A stretch of 64,000 bases of DNA. Source: Lunularia cruciata (taxonomy: Eukaryota > Streptophyta > Marchantiopsida > Lunulariales > Lunulariaceae). Both the position numbers and the translations under genes were made by a program. The stretch covers positions 39,661,034 through 39,725,033 of the forward strand of contig OX419762.1 of the NCBI GenBank assembly GCA_948567375.1, given 5' to 3'. The notes under the pieces are model-generated. The model saw only the letters and a list, made by a program, of their open reading frames with translations. It did no database searches and was not told the origin of the DNA. Shown here one piece after another: positions 1 to 11,840 of the stretch (the first letter of the stretch is position 1; every line of letters begins with the position of its first letter).

Positions 1-2326
1 AAATTTGCATAGCAAAATTTTTCTTGAGAGATAACTCTTCCAAGTTGAAAGTTGATCAAGGAAAATATCTTAAGGGCTATTTGCTTGGTACTTTGGCATG
101 CACAAGAATGAAGTTAAATAATAGCACACTGAGTGGTTTCTTACCTGGACATAAGAATATGTTTCTTTCTCCCTAACCAAAGTAGAAAAAATGAACTAAA
201 TTGCACTCTTGAGAAAAGGTGAGGTGTCACAATACCTTGAATAATCTTTTTGACCAATTGTGTTGATGGAACCTTTGTTGAAAATAGTCAGATAAGTAAA
301 TAAAAAAACAAACATTTCAGCTAAATTCACTCCTTTGTGAAGACATATTCCTTAGGGAGAAGGAAGTGATAGAGATTAGAAGAAAGAAGTTAGATATTTG
401 TCTTGAAATATCACTCTCACAACTCAATACTATGTGATTGTGAGTTTCTTTTTTTACACATTTATAATTTTCCTTTTTGGTGAAATTACCTTCTTTTGGG
501 ATTGGTTTTTTCCTAAGAGGTAAAACAAGAAAAAATAAAGAACTATTTAGCTACATCTTCTTTCATATTTGTTTATTTCTCAATTTTACCTTTGTGAGAT
601 TAACAAATTACTTACCAAAGTACTTCATTTTGATCATAAGTGTGTTGTTCCTACACATACCTAATTATTAAAAATAGTTCAATAATTTTATAATAAATAT
701 AGAAAATAATTTTCTATGATCTTATCATTCATTGATTGAAATTTAAATTAGTTTTTTGCAAGTTCTCATGCTTATTTTTCATTTTCAAATAATATATTCA
801 TCAAATAGGAAGCTAGAGAAAATATACTATTTTCTATTTTTCAGCTTTTATATATGGATTTATTTGTGCATATATAATAAAATATGGATTTAATATACTG
901 ATTGCATCTATATAAGATTCAAAAGTTATCTAATATAATCACAAACTTTGACATTGCTTGTGATAATCATAGATAACTGAAAGTTTACAAGTGAAGATCT
1001 TTTATTGTCTAATAAACTTTGAACATAAACTAAAAAGTATGATTGACAATTAGGTTTTGTGATTTAGAATCTAAAATTGCAAACTAATACCCAAGAGTAT
1101 ATATGTTTTTAGTATTCTATCTTCAAATTTTAAACTTCAACCTTTATAAATTTAGTGTCATTGGATTTTACATTCAAAGAATATAAAAATTTATATATTT
1201 TATAAAATAATAATTTTTACAAATTAACCTCAAATCCATAAGCAAAAGGTTTGTGTTGTTCTATATATATATGAATTTATAATTAAAAAATTGTCAATAA
1301 GCCTTGAGTATAAATAATTAATGGCTATTTGAAAGCTTTTATCTCTCAAATACTCCTATATTTAAATTCCATCTGCTTTTAGTATCATTGGATGAAAAAA
1401 TCCAATAGTTCTAACGTTGCAATGATAAATTGAAATTTATATACTAAAATGCTATAAAATAAGGTATCCAAGAGAAATATACTCTCTTTTTTATACTTTC
1501 ACTTCATTTTTGTATGATGTTTTTTATATAAAATTTAAAGAATTTTGTTGTATGAATTAGTTGTTTGAGGTTGATATATTATTATAAGTTGTTATAGCTA
1601 TATATACACTATCTTACCATCTATGGATTTAGTCTACATTATTCCTTATTCATGAGACCTTGATGTTTGATGGAACATAAAGCTATAAGTTGAGACTACC
1701 TACTACCCTTATTCAATATACCTTGATGTTTGATGAAACATAAAGATCATAGAACTTCATAACTGTCAATTATACATCCAAGAAAAATTTATGTTTTCCT
1801 TATTGTACATAACTTACATTTTAGATTGTTTTAGATTTCTAATCATTTGGGATTTATTTATCAGATTTGCACATGTATTTTCATTTATTGTCTAATTTTA
1901 TAATAATAAAAAAATTTCTAGCATAGGGTTTTATTAACTTAATTTTTCATGTATTGTTTTAACCTATTTTTGAAATAAATATATTTAGCTTTAGTGTCCT
2001 TAGAGGTTGTTTAATATGAGAATAAATACACAATCCTAAACAAAACCTAAGATTTCTCATCTTTAAGTGCCAATTTTATATCCATAAAACCTATTTAATA
2101 ATTTAAATGGCAAACCTAGTACATTGCTACTAGTTGATTATTCTTAGCTATATATTCCTAGTGCTTGATACTTAGTGCATAGTCTTGTGTACATTAATTT
2201 ATTAAGGCAATATAAAATAAAAATCTAGATTTAAGATATAAATCTTGATTTCAACTTAGTAATGAGAGAATGACATCTTAGTTTATGCAACTGATCCAAA
2301 CTTTAAACCCTAAAATGTCATTCAAT
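1..2326. other. AT-rich intergenic DNA, no gene seen
   Basis: Very AT-rich with stops in all frames; the only open stretch (477-671) is low-complexity, Phe/Ile-rich and has no family signature. A short direct repeat sits at 1657-1682 and 1720-1745 (both beginning ACCTTGATGTTTGATG). I see no transposon coding motif and no LTR end here. Confidence 0.6.
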
Positions 2327-2875
2327 TGTCATGCGTATATACATCGCTACACAACATACATCGCTGCACAACATACATCTCTGTCAACATCATACACTAT
2401 AGACACATAGCTCACACATAGACTCTAAAGTGTCACAATAATCAGCTCAAATCAACTCAACTCAGATCAATACTTGATCTGTCACTCTATAAATTGCCAA
2501 CAATTGGACATTGATTCCAGTCAAGTCATACCCACTCTAGCTAAGAGAATCCATGTGATGCTCACCGGCCTCTCTCCAACATAGTCAGGCACTCAAAGGC
2601 TCAACATCAGAGAAGTGAGTTCTCTAGAGTTGCACTTCAAAAGTATACCCCTGGACTTGAGCTAGATCTAAAACCCTAACGGTCCCAGTGACAGCACACC
2701 CAACAGTGCAAATGGTGCAAAGTGACGGTGGGCCCCACCATGAAGTCAATATCCTGAACACAAAATCTGACCGTCAAAAAGTAGTCTACGGATAACCACT
2801 AAAATACCTATAATTATTATCACGACAACTCCAATGTCTGAGCAATCTAGATGCAACACTATAAATGGCATGACA
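2327..2875 (+). repeat. Solo LTR, family A
   Basis: A 549-bp unit starting TGTCATGCG and ending GGCATGACA, so it has the TG...CA ends and short inverted termini of an LTR. It is flanked by a 4-bp duplication CAAT (2323-2326 and 2876-2879). It aligns over its whole length with 55168-55721 and, in reverse, with 4277-4670, 10671-10916 and 31020-31320. A TATA-like CTCTATAAATT lies near 2485 in this orientation, but the transcriptional sense is not settled. This copy has an internal duplication of ~20 bp near its start (ACACAACATACATC twice) that the 55168 copy lacks. Several CpG of the 55168 copy are TpG or CpA here, so this copy is probably older. Confidence 0.85.
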
Positions 2876-3303
2876 CAATACATAGTGCAAATATAGCACA
2901 TCCCAAAATAATCAAAATGTTAAAGTGGTGTAAATTAGTGCTTTCTCATTCTTGTATCCTATTAGAGTCTTCTTAGTATTCCATTTTATTATCATCTTAA
3001 TTTATATAAATTATAAAAGAGAGGAAGACTCTTTGAAACTAGAAACTATGATCAAACATACCATAATTATAGAAAAAGGAGTTTTAATCAATAGATATCA
3101 TAATACATGTTTTTAATGTAAAAATAAAATACCTATCTTGGTTAATAAAAGGTTTAAATATTCATGCATCTAGAAGTTTAAATCTCAAGGGGAAATAACA
3201 CTTTTATATGGCAAGGATAAGATATATAATCATAAAAAAATAATCTAATCTTTCAATAAGAAATTATTTCAATCTCATGACTCTATTATATTTTTATGAA
3301 GAT

Positions 3304-3390
3304 AATGATGAATTATATTATTCTAATTGCTTCTTCCTACAAAATGATGAATTATATTATTCTAATGATTAATTGCTTCTTCCCACAAAA
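3304..3390. repeat. Short tandem duplication
   Basis: Two adjacent copies of about 40 bp beginning AATGATGAATTATATT and ending at TTGCTTCTTCC. The second has a 7-bp internal extension. No coding content. Confidence 0.7.
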
Positions 3391-3820
3391 TTCCAAGAAA
3401 TGAAACACTAAAGATAGTTTGCTCCTTGCTAACTACTTTATCCTAGTCCTTTTGTAGAGTCTATATGATATTCAAAAGCATTAAATTATTATAAGTTGCT
3501 TGAGACTCTAACTTTAGTTTAATCTTTATTGCTTGATCAATATAATCAGAGTGAAAAACTTTAAAGTGGCTTTAAAGCAATTATAACTAATAGTTTATGG
3601 TATAGTAATAAACTTGTTTAGCATCTTCCTAAGCAATTATGCCTCCTTATCAAAAAAAATATGTACACACTTAATTGTACTCTCCTTCAATTGGTTTGCA
3701 TATGTGTCAGAATAAAGTTGTAGCTCCCTTTGAACAACTTACTAACCACTTGCAAATTATGAAGTCAAGTTATCATAAATTGGACAACAAATTTGACTTC
3801 CTTATCACCTCTTTCTCTCT

Positions 3821-4040
3821 TTCCCATTCACTAAAAGTACCTATGTTGTGTTTGTATTTCCTTGTACCCAAACCACCTCCTATTGGTCTATTTACTTTAC
3901 CTTTGGAAGGGTGATGTCTCCCAAACCTGCTTTCCATTCACTAAGGTACCTATGTTGTGTTTGCACTTCCTTGTATCCAACCACCTCCTATTGGTCTATT
4001 TACTGTACCTTTAGAAGGGTGATGTCTCTCAAACTTGCTA
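3821..4040. repeat. Tandem duplication, ~110 bp unit, two copies
   Basis: Unit 1 begins at 3821 (CCATTCACTAAAAGTACC) and unit 2 at 3931 (CCATTCACTAAGGTACC). Both run through CCTCCTATTGGTCTATT and GAAGGGTGATGTCTC. Identity is high, with a few substitutions and small indels. The two open frames at 3675-4063 are by-products of this duplication and resemble no protein family I know. Confidence 0.75.
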
Positions 4041-4276
4041 TGAGGTCTCCAAACAAGGGATGATGTATCTCAAACCTCTTATGAGATCTCCAAATAAATT
4101 TCACCTTGGACTTAGACCCCCTTTCCCTTTTAGACTTCAATTCCTCCTAAGGTGAAACAATCTACTTCATTGCCAAGTTGAGTTGGTAAAGTGCTTCCTT
4201 TATAGTAGTTCAAGGTATGATTTCTTGTTGTGCTAATGTAAGGCATACTATCAAGTATCCTTCTCTAGCTTTATAG

Positions 4277-4670
4277 TTTCACAACATTTGTAGCATTGAA
4301 ACTAGTTTGCTCAAACTTTGGAGTGATATAATGTTGGCAATCATAGATATTTTGGTAATTACTCATAAATTATTTGTTGGCGGTCCAATTCCATATTAGT
4401 GTTATGGATCACATGGTGGGACCCACCGTCACTTGCACGATGCCCACCATCAAATGTGCTTTCAATGGCATTGTTAGGCTAAACACCTACATCGAGCAAA
4501 GAGGTATAACTTCAAAGTGTAGCTCCAAAGAGCTCACTTCTTTGGTATTGAGACTTAGAGTTCTTGATTATAGTGGACAAAGGCCGACGAGCGTCACCTA
4601 GAGTCTCTTTGCTAGAGTGTGTTTGGCTTGATTATAATCAATGCTTGATTGTTGGTAAAATGTTAAATGA
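4277..4670 (-). repeat. Diverged LTR-A copy, reverse orientation
   Basis: Reverse-complement relative of the 2327 and 55168 LTRs. Shared landmarks in order include ACATTTGTAGCA, GTCCAATT, CACATGGTGGGACCCACCGTCAC, GAGCTCACTTCT and the GAGCGTCACCT block. It shares TTGTTGGCGGTCCAATT with the copy at 31.2 kb, so the two form a subfamily. Homology fades after about 4670, though the strand may run on to ~4850. It lies immediately upstream of the tandem array and of element D, in the same orientation as the LTR-A pieces at 31.0-31.3 kb, so it could be the old 5' LTR of element D. That link is inference. Confidence 0.65.
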
Positions 4671-4859
4671 AGGATCAAGTAAAATCTAATTTGAATGTAA
4701 TTCAAAGGGAAGAATGAATTGATTACATTAGAGAAGTGAGAGTCTTAGGGAAATCAGGTGCATGACTTGAGTGTATTGGTAGTATCTCTAAGCTTGGCTT
4801 ATCGAGGGTATACTCAATTGTGGTTCTTGATTTCCCTAATAGTGATATGCATTAAAGTC

Positions 4860-7780
4860 TTGTTTGAATTGATGCAGATTCGGAAGTTGGGTAGATAGTG
4901 TGCAAAAATGCTCGCCAAAGTTTTTAGGATTCAACCAATTTGAGACAATGGATATTTGATTTGAGCCCTTGAAGGTGAAATCAAGGTTGATTTGGTACAA
5001 ATTGAGCCTAAATGCAAAATTGAAGATGGATCTGGGAACATATCTCCTCAATTTAGGGATTTGGAGATCCTCATTTTCTCAATTTGGCTTGAGTTGAGAG
5101 TTAGCCAAGATTTGATAGTCAGTCAATTATAACGAAGGTGCATTAGATTGGTAGAAGTTATCCAAATTTGGAGGTCAAGTTGGCGGAGATTGTTGTAGAG
5201 GATATTTGAGTTGGTGAAGTTGTGGATTAAAGAGGATAGGAAGGTCTAAATGGCCAATAAGCCAACCAAATTGTTGAGAATTGAATCAATTTGAGACAAT
5301 GGTATTCAATTTGAGTCCTTAGAGATGAAATCAAGGTTGATTAAGTACTAAGAGGTGAAATCAAGGTTGATTTGGTGCGAATTGGATCCAAAGTGCAAAA
5401 TTGGAGGTGGATTTTAGAACACATCTCTTCGAATTAAGCATTTATCAATTTGAGACAATGGGTATTCAATTTGAGACAATGGGTATTCAATTTGAGTCCT
5501 TAGAGATGAAATCAAGGTTGATTGAGTCTTAAGAGGTGAAATCAAGGTTGATTTGGTGCGAATTGGATCCAAAGTGCAAAATTGGAGGTGGATTTTCGAA
5601 CTTATCTCTTTGAATTAAGCATTTGGAGATTTATATTTTCTCAATTTGGCTCGAGTTGAGAGTTAGCAAAGGGTTTGCTGGTTAGCAAACTGTAGAGAAG
5701 GTGTATTAAATTGATAGAGGTTATCAAGATTCTAAGGTCAAGTTAGTGGAAGTTGTCCAAAGTTGGAGGTTGTCCTAGCTAATGCTTGAATTGGTGAAAC
5801 TGTGGGCTAGAGAGGCTACAAAGGCCTAAAAAGGCCATTAAGCTAGCAAATTTTTTTAGAATTGAATCGATTTGAGATAATGAGTATTCAATTTGAGCGG
5901 TAAGAGGTGAAATCAAAGTTTATTTGGTGCAAAGTGAGTACAAAATACAAAATTGGAGGTAGATTTTGAAACCCATATCCTCAAATTAACAATTTGGAGA
6001 TCCTCATCCTCTTAATTTTGATGGAGTTGAGAGTTAGTAGAAGATTTGGTAATCATCTAACTGTAGAGAAGGTGCTTTTAGATTTGCAAAGGTTATCTAG
6101 ATTTGGTGGTCAAGTTTGCATAGGTTGTCAAGAGTTGGAGGTTGCCCTAGCTAATGCTTAAGTTGGTGAAGCTATGGGCTAAAGAGGATACAAAGGCCTA
6201 GAATGGCTAGTAAGCCAACCAATTTTTTGAGAATTGAATCAATTTGAGATAATGGATATTCAATTTGAGCCATATGAATTGAAATCAAGGTTGATTTGAT
6301 GCAAATTGAGCCTAAAGTGAAAAGTTGGAGGTGGATTTGGGAACCTATCTTTTTGAATTCTAGATTAAGAGATTCTCATCTTATCAATTTGGCTTGAATT
6401 TAGAGTTAGCAAGGGATTTGGTAGTCGGCAAATGGTAGAAAAGGTGTATTAAATTGGCATTGGTTATCTAGATTTGGAGGTCAAGTTAGTGGAGGTTATC
6501 TAGAGTTGGAGGTTGTACTAACTAACGCTCGAGTTGGTGAAGTTTTGGGCTAGAGAGGCTACGACGGCCTAGAAAGGTCAATAAGCCAACCAAAGTTTTG
6601 ATAATTGAGTCAATTGAGATAATGGATATTTAGTTTGAGCACTAAGAGGTGAAATCAAGGTGGATTTGGGATCCCATTTCCTCAAATTAAATATATGGAA
6701 ATCCTTATCCTCTCAATTTGGCTTGAGTTGAGAATAAGCAAAAGATTTGCTGGTCATCTAACTGTAAAGAAGGTGCTTTCAAATTGGCAAAGATTATCTA
6801 AATTTGGAGGTCAAGTTAGCAAAGGTTATTTAGAGTTGGAGGTTTCTCTAGCTAATGCTCAAGTTGGTGAAGTTGTGGGCTAGACATGCTACAAAGGCCT
6901 AGAATGGCTAGTAAGTAAGCAAAATTTGTGAGAACTGAGTCGATTTGAGAGAATAAGTATTCAATTTGAGCCATAGGAGGTGAAATCTAAGTTGATTTTG
7001 TGCAATTTTAGCCCAAAGTGCAAAATTGGAGGTGGATTTGGGAACACATCTCTTCAAATTAGGGATTTGGAGATCTAATCTTCTCAATTGGCTCAAGTTG
7101 AGAGTTAGTGGAGGATTTGATGGTCTGCCAACTATAAAAAAAGGTGCATCATATTAGCAAAGGTTATCTAGATTCAAAAGTTAAGTTTGTGGAGGTTGTC
7201 CAAAGTTGGAAGTCGCTCTAGCTAATGCTTGAGTTGGTGAAGTTGTGGGCTAAAGAGGCTAGGAAGGGCCACTAAGCCAGCTTGGTGGCATAAGGCTAGC
7301 AAGTTTAGATTAATTTTTGGTGGTTTTTGGTAGAGGATTTGGTGGTAAGCCTACTCTAGAAAAGGTGCATTAGATTGGCAAAGGTTTTCTAAATTCAGAA
7401 GTCAAGTTGGCAGAAGTTGTCCAAAGTTGGAGGTTTCCCTAGCTAATGCTTGAGTTGGTTCAGATTGGCGAAGGTTGTCCAAAGTTGGAAGTTGCACTAA
7501 CTTATCCTTGAGTTGGTGAAGGTGTGGGTTAGAGAGGTTACAAAGGCCTAAAAGGGCAAACAAGCATGAGGCTAGCAAGTTTAGATTAATTTTTGGTAGT
7601 TTTTGGAGGAGGATTTGCTAGTCAACCAACTGTAGAGAAGGTGCATCAGATTGGCAAAGGTTGTCTATATTTGGAGGTCAAGATGACAAAGGTTGTCTAT
7701 AGTTGGAGGATGTCCTAGCTAATGCTCGAGTTGGTGTAAGGCTAGCAAGTTTAGATGAATTTTTGGTAGTTTTTAGTCAT
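4860..7780. repeat. Degenerate tandem array, ~350-390 bp unit
   Basis: At least seven diverged units. Anchor motif CAATTTGAGA(C/T)AATGG or a variant recurs near 4938, 5289, 5451, 5476, 5868, 6240, 6612 and 6950. In each unit it is followed by GAAATCAAGGTTGATTTGGT, CAAAATTGGAGGTGGATTT, GAGTTGAGAGTTAGC, AAGGTGCATTAGATTGG and GCTAATGCTTGAGTTGGTGAAG. One unit near 5289-5480 carries a partial internal duplication of ~160 bp. From 7300 to 7780 only the second half of the unit repeats. No unit encodes a recognisable protein. The position between LTR-A and the gag remnant of element D suggests an untranslated leader array, but independent satellite origin is possible. Confidence 0.8.
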
Positions 7781-7822
7781 TATTTGGCAAAATTGCCCAC
7801 CCTTCTAGATTGTGCACAACAA

Positions 7823-7876
7823 GGTTTGAACTCTAAATCTTTGGTTCCTACACAAATGCCCTAGCCAATTAGTCCA
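7823..7876 (-). ncRNA. tRNA-like A/B-box pair, possible SINE head
   Basis: On the minus strand a TGGACTAATTGG block (A-box-like, 7865-7876) is followed 33 nt later by GTTCAAACC (7823-7831), which fits the B-box consensus GWTCRANNC. This order and spacing match the internal RNA polymerase III promoter of tRNAs and tRNA-derived SINEs. I could not define a SINE tail or a target duplication, so it may be only the head of a decayed SINE or a tRNA fossil. Confidence 0.4.
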
Positions 7877-7899
7877 CCTTCACTTATTTTCCTAATGAT

Positions 7900-8600
7900 T
7901 GGTTGACTAAAACTTGTACACATGTAACTTTGGTTAGGAGGCAATTTGATCCCATCCTTGATGATCTTGGTAGTTTAGGAGTAGGTAGATACACTCTTAT
8001 TATGTTAAATGCTAAATGGTGGTAGAGTTAGTCCAAATGGATTAATGAGATGGATTGTTTTGTTTAGACTTCTTGTGATTGGACCTCTATTCTCTACTCT
8101 ATTCTTTATTTTGTTTGTGCACCATGTTTATGTGAGGTGCCCTAACTTTAGAGCGTTGGTGCTCTAGTGTGCTCTTGATAGTGAGGTTGAAGTGATGACC
8201 AACATAATATCTATGTTTCTCTTTGGTGAGGTAGGAAGTGATGATTTGTAGACCATGAAAATGCATGTTGTGATGGTAGTTTATTAATTGCCCTTTCCCC
8301 TAGTGTAGATGTAGTAGTTAGAGCTACATTAGTAAGTGGTGTACAATTGGTGGTAGCACTTGGTAGTGATCCTTGGTGGAGTATTTGTGGTGATTATGGT
8401 TACGATTTAAGTTACATTGTCACGTTGGAGTTCTTTGGAGATTCCAAAGGAGATATTAATGCAATACATAGTGGGTTATACAAAGTGGCACTCAATATCA
8501 ACTTGTATCTAAGGTCCCAATGAGGGAGGAGATTGATTCTAATTTGGAGTTTGATATACGTGTTCAATTGATTCAATTGAGAGTGCACCTAGTGTGCCTG
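7900..8600 (+). other. Leader region of element D
   Basis: No coding signature. A stretch of ~70 bp around 8225-8290 (GGAAGTGATGATTTGTAGACC) is repeated at about 49150-49215, next to repeat E, hinting that both come from related element leaders. Confidence 0.35.
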
Positions 8601-10450
8601 TATCATTATTGTGGGACATGGACAAAATTTAATGGGCCAAAGACCCCAAGCACCACTATGGTATAGTGGGTACCATTGAGTTGGATGGCTTTATCTAAGA
8701 ATTTGATAATTGGTATGATCTACAACAAATGCAATACCCAAATTTGTTCACACCTTTCATGGCATAAAAAGGGTTGTTTCAACTCTTGGAGGGTCCACCA
8801 ATGGGTGACTATCATGAGTTTAAGGGAGCTTACTTGGAGGAGATTGAGCTATAGAGACACTATTGGTCTTTGAAGTACATCTCCATCACTTTAGACTCAA
8901 TTGCTAGGGGTAGATTAATAGTACCTACAAGTTCTAGCTCTAGTAGTGTTGGTCTATCTAGTGGAGATGAACTAGTTGGAGATGGTGCTACTACAAACAG
9001 GAGTAGTACTATAGGAGGTGGTGCAATACTAAGGTTTAACCTCTTGGTGGAGTTCTTCTAGTGCTTGAGGCAAAGCTACCCAAGAGTGCGGATTGACAAG
9101 TTGAGGAACGTAAGAGTTCCAATAGATGGCTAGAAAGAGCCTATGTGAGGCATACACTCGCATGAGATGGCTGCTCAATTTCACTTAGGAAGTTATTGAG
9201 GCCCAAGCAATCCAATTTTGGTATGGGATCCTAGACAAGGATTTGTGACATAGAGTATATGATGTTATGTTGTTACATGCTACCTCACCTACTTTGGCGG
9301 TGGTCTTTAGTTTCATTGGGCACATTGAGCTCAATATGGTGGAGTAGAGAGAAGTGACATCCAGATTTTGTAGGGAGACCTTATCCATAGTTTTTACTTT
9401 TTCTAAAACATAGTAGAGTGCACCACACCATGTTGGCATCCAAGGGCAAAGTGGATAGCCTTGATCTTATCAAGTGAATGGAGGATCTAGTGCAATTAGA
9501 CCACTACCTTCATGTTTAGGTCAATCTCAACAAGTGTGTGGTGGTGTTGCTTGTTGGACTTGTGTTGGACTTTACCAAAAGAGAGAGTGCACTTAGGGCA
9601 ATGGACATGATACCTCCAATGCATCACAGCCAACACAAAGATAGTGTGACCATTTCCATAGATTTGATCACACTAATGACCAATGCTTTGACCTTCACTC
9701 AGAGTTATGGAGTAGTAGGGATGCTACGACATGTGGTAGAAGAGCTCCAAATCATGGAGGATGAGGTGGTAGAGGACTCACACATCATAGGGTTGCAATA
9801 GCTACCCTTGCTTTTGATACAACCATGGCTACTAGAATTGAGCAGTTAGAGCAAAGATTAGCAAAGATTGGCTAGCATTGCCATAGCTCAAAGGGAATCA
9901 AATTCAAGTGTTGAGACTTCCACCTCTTATGTTAGTGATAGAGACATCTTGGACTTTATGTCCAGAGTAGCACAAGTATATGCATCTATTGCAATGACTA
10001 GGAGTGTAGTTTATGCTCCAAAGCCTAGAGGAGCATCAATGGAGTTGGACCCACAAAGAGGAGAGGTTGGTAGGTAGGTCAAACCTCCCTAGTCTTTCAC
10101 ACTCTCTAAGATACTACAGACTTCATCCATACCTCCTAAACATCCTAGTTCATGTGTGGTAGGTGGTGATGGAGTGCATGATGGACTAGATGTTAGTCAA
10201 CCACCTACTGCTACATAAATTAAGTCTAGCACAATGTTGGAGATGGCTCAATTGATTATGCGCTTCCATTTGTTCTCAACCATTGACATATTTACATTAG
10301 GAGTTGACCCAACTCCAATGTTATGGTTGGCTATCACACTTTGTGAGAGTAGGGATGATTTGGTTGTTGCTTCTAGAGCAAAGGTAGTTGATAGTGAGGC
10401 TAACTTGGTTGAGGAGCATGAGATCTATTCAACAACTAGTGGTTTATGGT
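8600..10450 (+). pseudogene. Element D gag-like region, decayed
   Basis: A series of short plus-strand open pieces in alternating frames. Around 9195-9370 the plus strand reads a gag-like helix-rich stretch (fragments IQFWYGILDKDL and VMLLHATSPTLAVV). The following open frame 9538-9801 ends in an acidic stretch, and 9868-10077 and 10234-10452 are Ser/Thr-rich linkers. The N-terminal part (8870-9061) is Ser/Gly-rich, as in disordered gag termini. No intact CCHC zinc knuckle is visible. The assignment rests mainly on position upstream of the protease. It cannot be functional: it has stops and frame changes every 60-90 codons. Confidence 0.45.
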
Positions 10451-10455
10451 AAGCA

Positions 10456-11660
10456 ATAGTAGTTGGGTTGGAGGAGTTACCAACTAGACTTGCCTTTGAG
10501 CAAGCACAATTCACACTTAGAGTTGTCCTATTGGATAAACAAAGGGGGATTTTATATTTAGTAGGACCTTTAGGGAAGGTTTATACATTATAGAGGGTCT
10601 TATTAGACTCTGGTGCGTAGCCTTGTATGTTGGAGAAGGCTATAAATGTTGGTCTTAAGCTACAAAAGATGTGAGCGTCACCTGGATTCTCTATGCTTGA
10701 GTGGGTGTGGCTTGACTGTAATCAATGCCCAATTGTTGGCAGTTTATAGAGTGACAGATCAAGTACTGATCTGAGTTGAGTTGAGTTGAGAGTGGTAAGC
10801 AATCTGATTATTGTGGCACTTTAGAGTCTATGTATGACTTATGTGTGAGTTGTGCTTCTATAGTGTATGTTGTTGACAGCGATGTATGTTGTGTAGCGAT
10901 GTATATATGCACGACACACTATACAACCAACTCAAACATAGGTTTTTAGATGGTAAAATTGATTAGATCACAAGATGGGAGTGAGTGGCTATAAGCACAA
11001 TAGCAAATATAGACAAATAAACTAGGGATATTCACAACATAACCATAATGTCCATGATCACAATGTTACCACAAAACTTTCCCATGTTCCTATAACATTC
11101 TCCAAGTGAAAAGTAATATAATGTAAGTAAGTATCTAGTACTTACTTATCATACCAAAATCTTCCTTAGATATTTCTGACCTCAAATTGGAGGAAAGTCC
11201 AGCAAGAGTCGAGTAAGATTAATCCAAAGGAGGTATTCAATCAAGTTGACCCTAGTTCTACATAGTTTATCACATGTGGAGAGCTCATTGTCAAGATTCA
11301 ACCTAGTCAACCAACTAATAGCTCTATGGTGAAAGCATAAGCCATTGCGATAGTAGTAGAGTCATATGATGTGCTAGTTGGTGGAGTAGTGTTATACTCC
11401 TTGGGTTTCAATTTTGACTATTGGGAAGAGATATCTTCCAATAGACTAGGTTGGCCATCAAGTGATGGATGTATATGTCACCTTCTAGTATAGCAATCTT
11501 GGCTCATTACAATCAGAGACCCTGGCATCAATTTTAAATTTTAGTGGTTTTGTTACCTGGCCTGGTGACTTATTAAAGAGGAATCCCCATGCAGTGGATA
11601 CTCCAATACCAAAAGAGATCACTCAGATTTGGAGTATGATTGAGATCATTGTATCAATCT
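10456..11660 (+). pseudogene. Element D aspartic protease and linker, interrupted
   Basis: The retroviral-type catalytic motif D-S-G-A (LLDSGA) is read at 10600-10617 and followed at once by a stop. Upstream is a KQRGILYLVGPLGKVY-like strand. The frame is lost at 10670, where a truncated LTR-A plus ~250 bp of unrelated DNA intervenes, and protease-like sequence resumes near 11190. Further on a clear block SYDVLVGGVVLYSLGFNF (about 11358-11411) matches the conserved C-terminal half of gypsy proteases (flap and hydrophobic ILG-type segment) and leads into a linker toward the methyltransferase. The enzyme would have cleaved the Gag-Pol polyprotein. It is inactive here. Confidence 0.65.
10671..10916 (-). 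repeat. Truncated LTR-A inside the element D protease
   Basis: Begins abruptly at GAGCGTCACCTGGATTCT and runs to the intact LTR terminus TATATATGCACGACA at 10916, so ~300 bp of the other end are missing. It is very close to the reverse complement of the 55168 copy over this span. DNA from 10917 to ~11190 is not protease-like and includes a small inverted repeat (AAGTAAGTA...TACTTACTT near 11123-11145). It may belong to the same insertion. Confidence 0.8.
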
Positions 11661-11840
11661 TAGATGTTCTTGTGGAGTTTTGAGGAGGCAATATAATAGC
11701 ATGCGGATTAGTTCGTGCAATAGGCTTAAAGTAGAGTCTTTGTACCACTAGAAGACCAATGTGAAGTTGAGCCCTTGGAGCCTATTACCTAGTCATCTTT
11801 GGATACCACACTCATTGCTTGGTAGTAACCAATAGAGGAA

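Noticed and set aside
4374-4601. 75-codon plus-strand frame
   Set aside because: It lies wholly inside the diverged LTR-A copy and is a by-product of that repeat.
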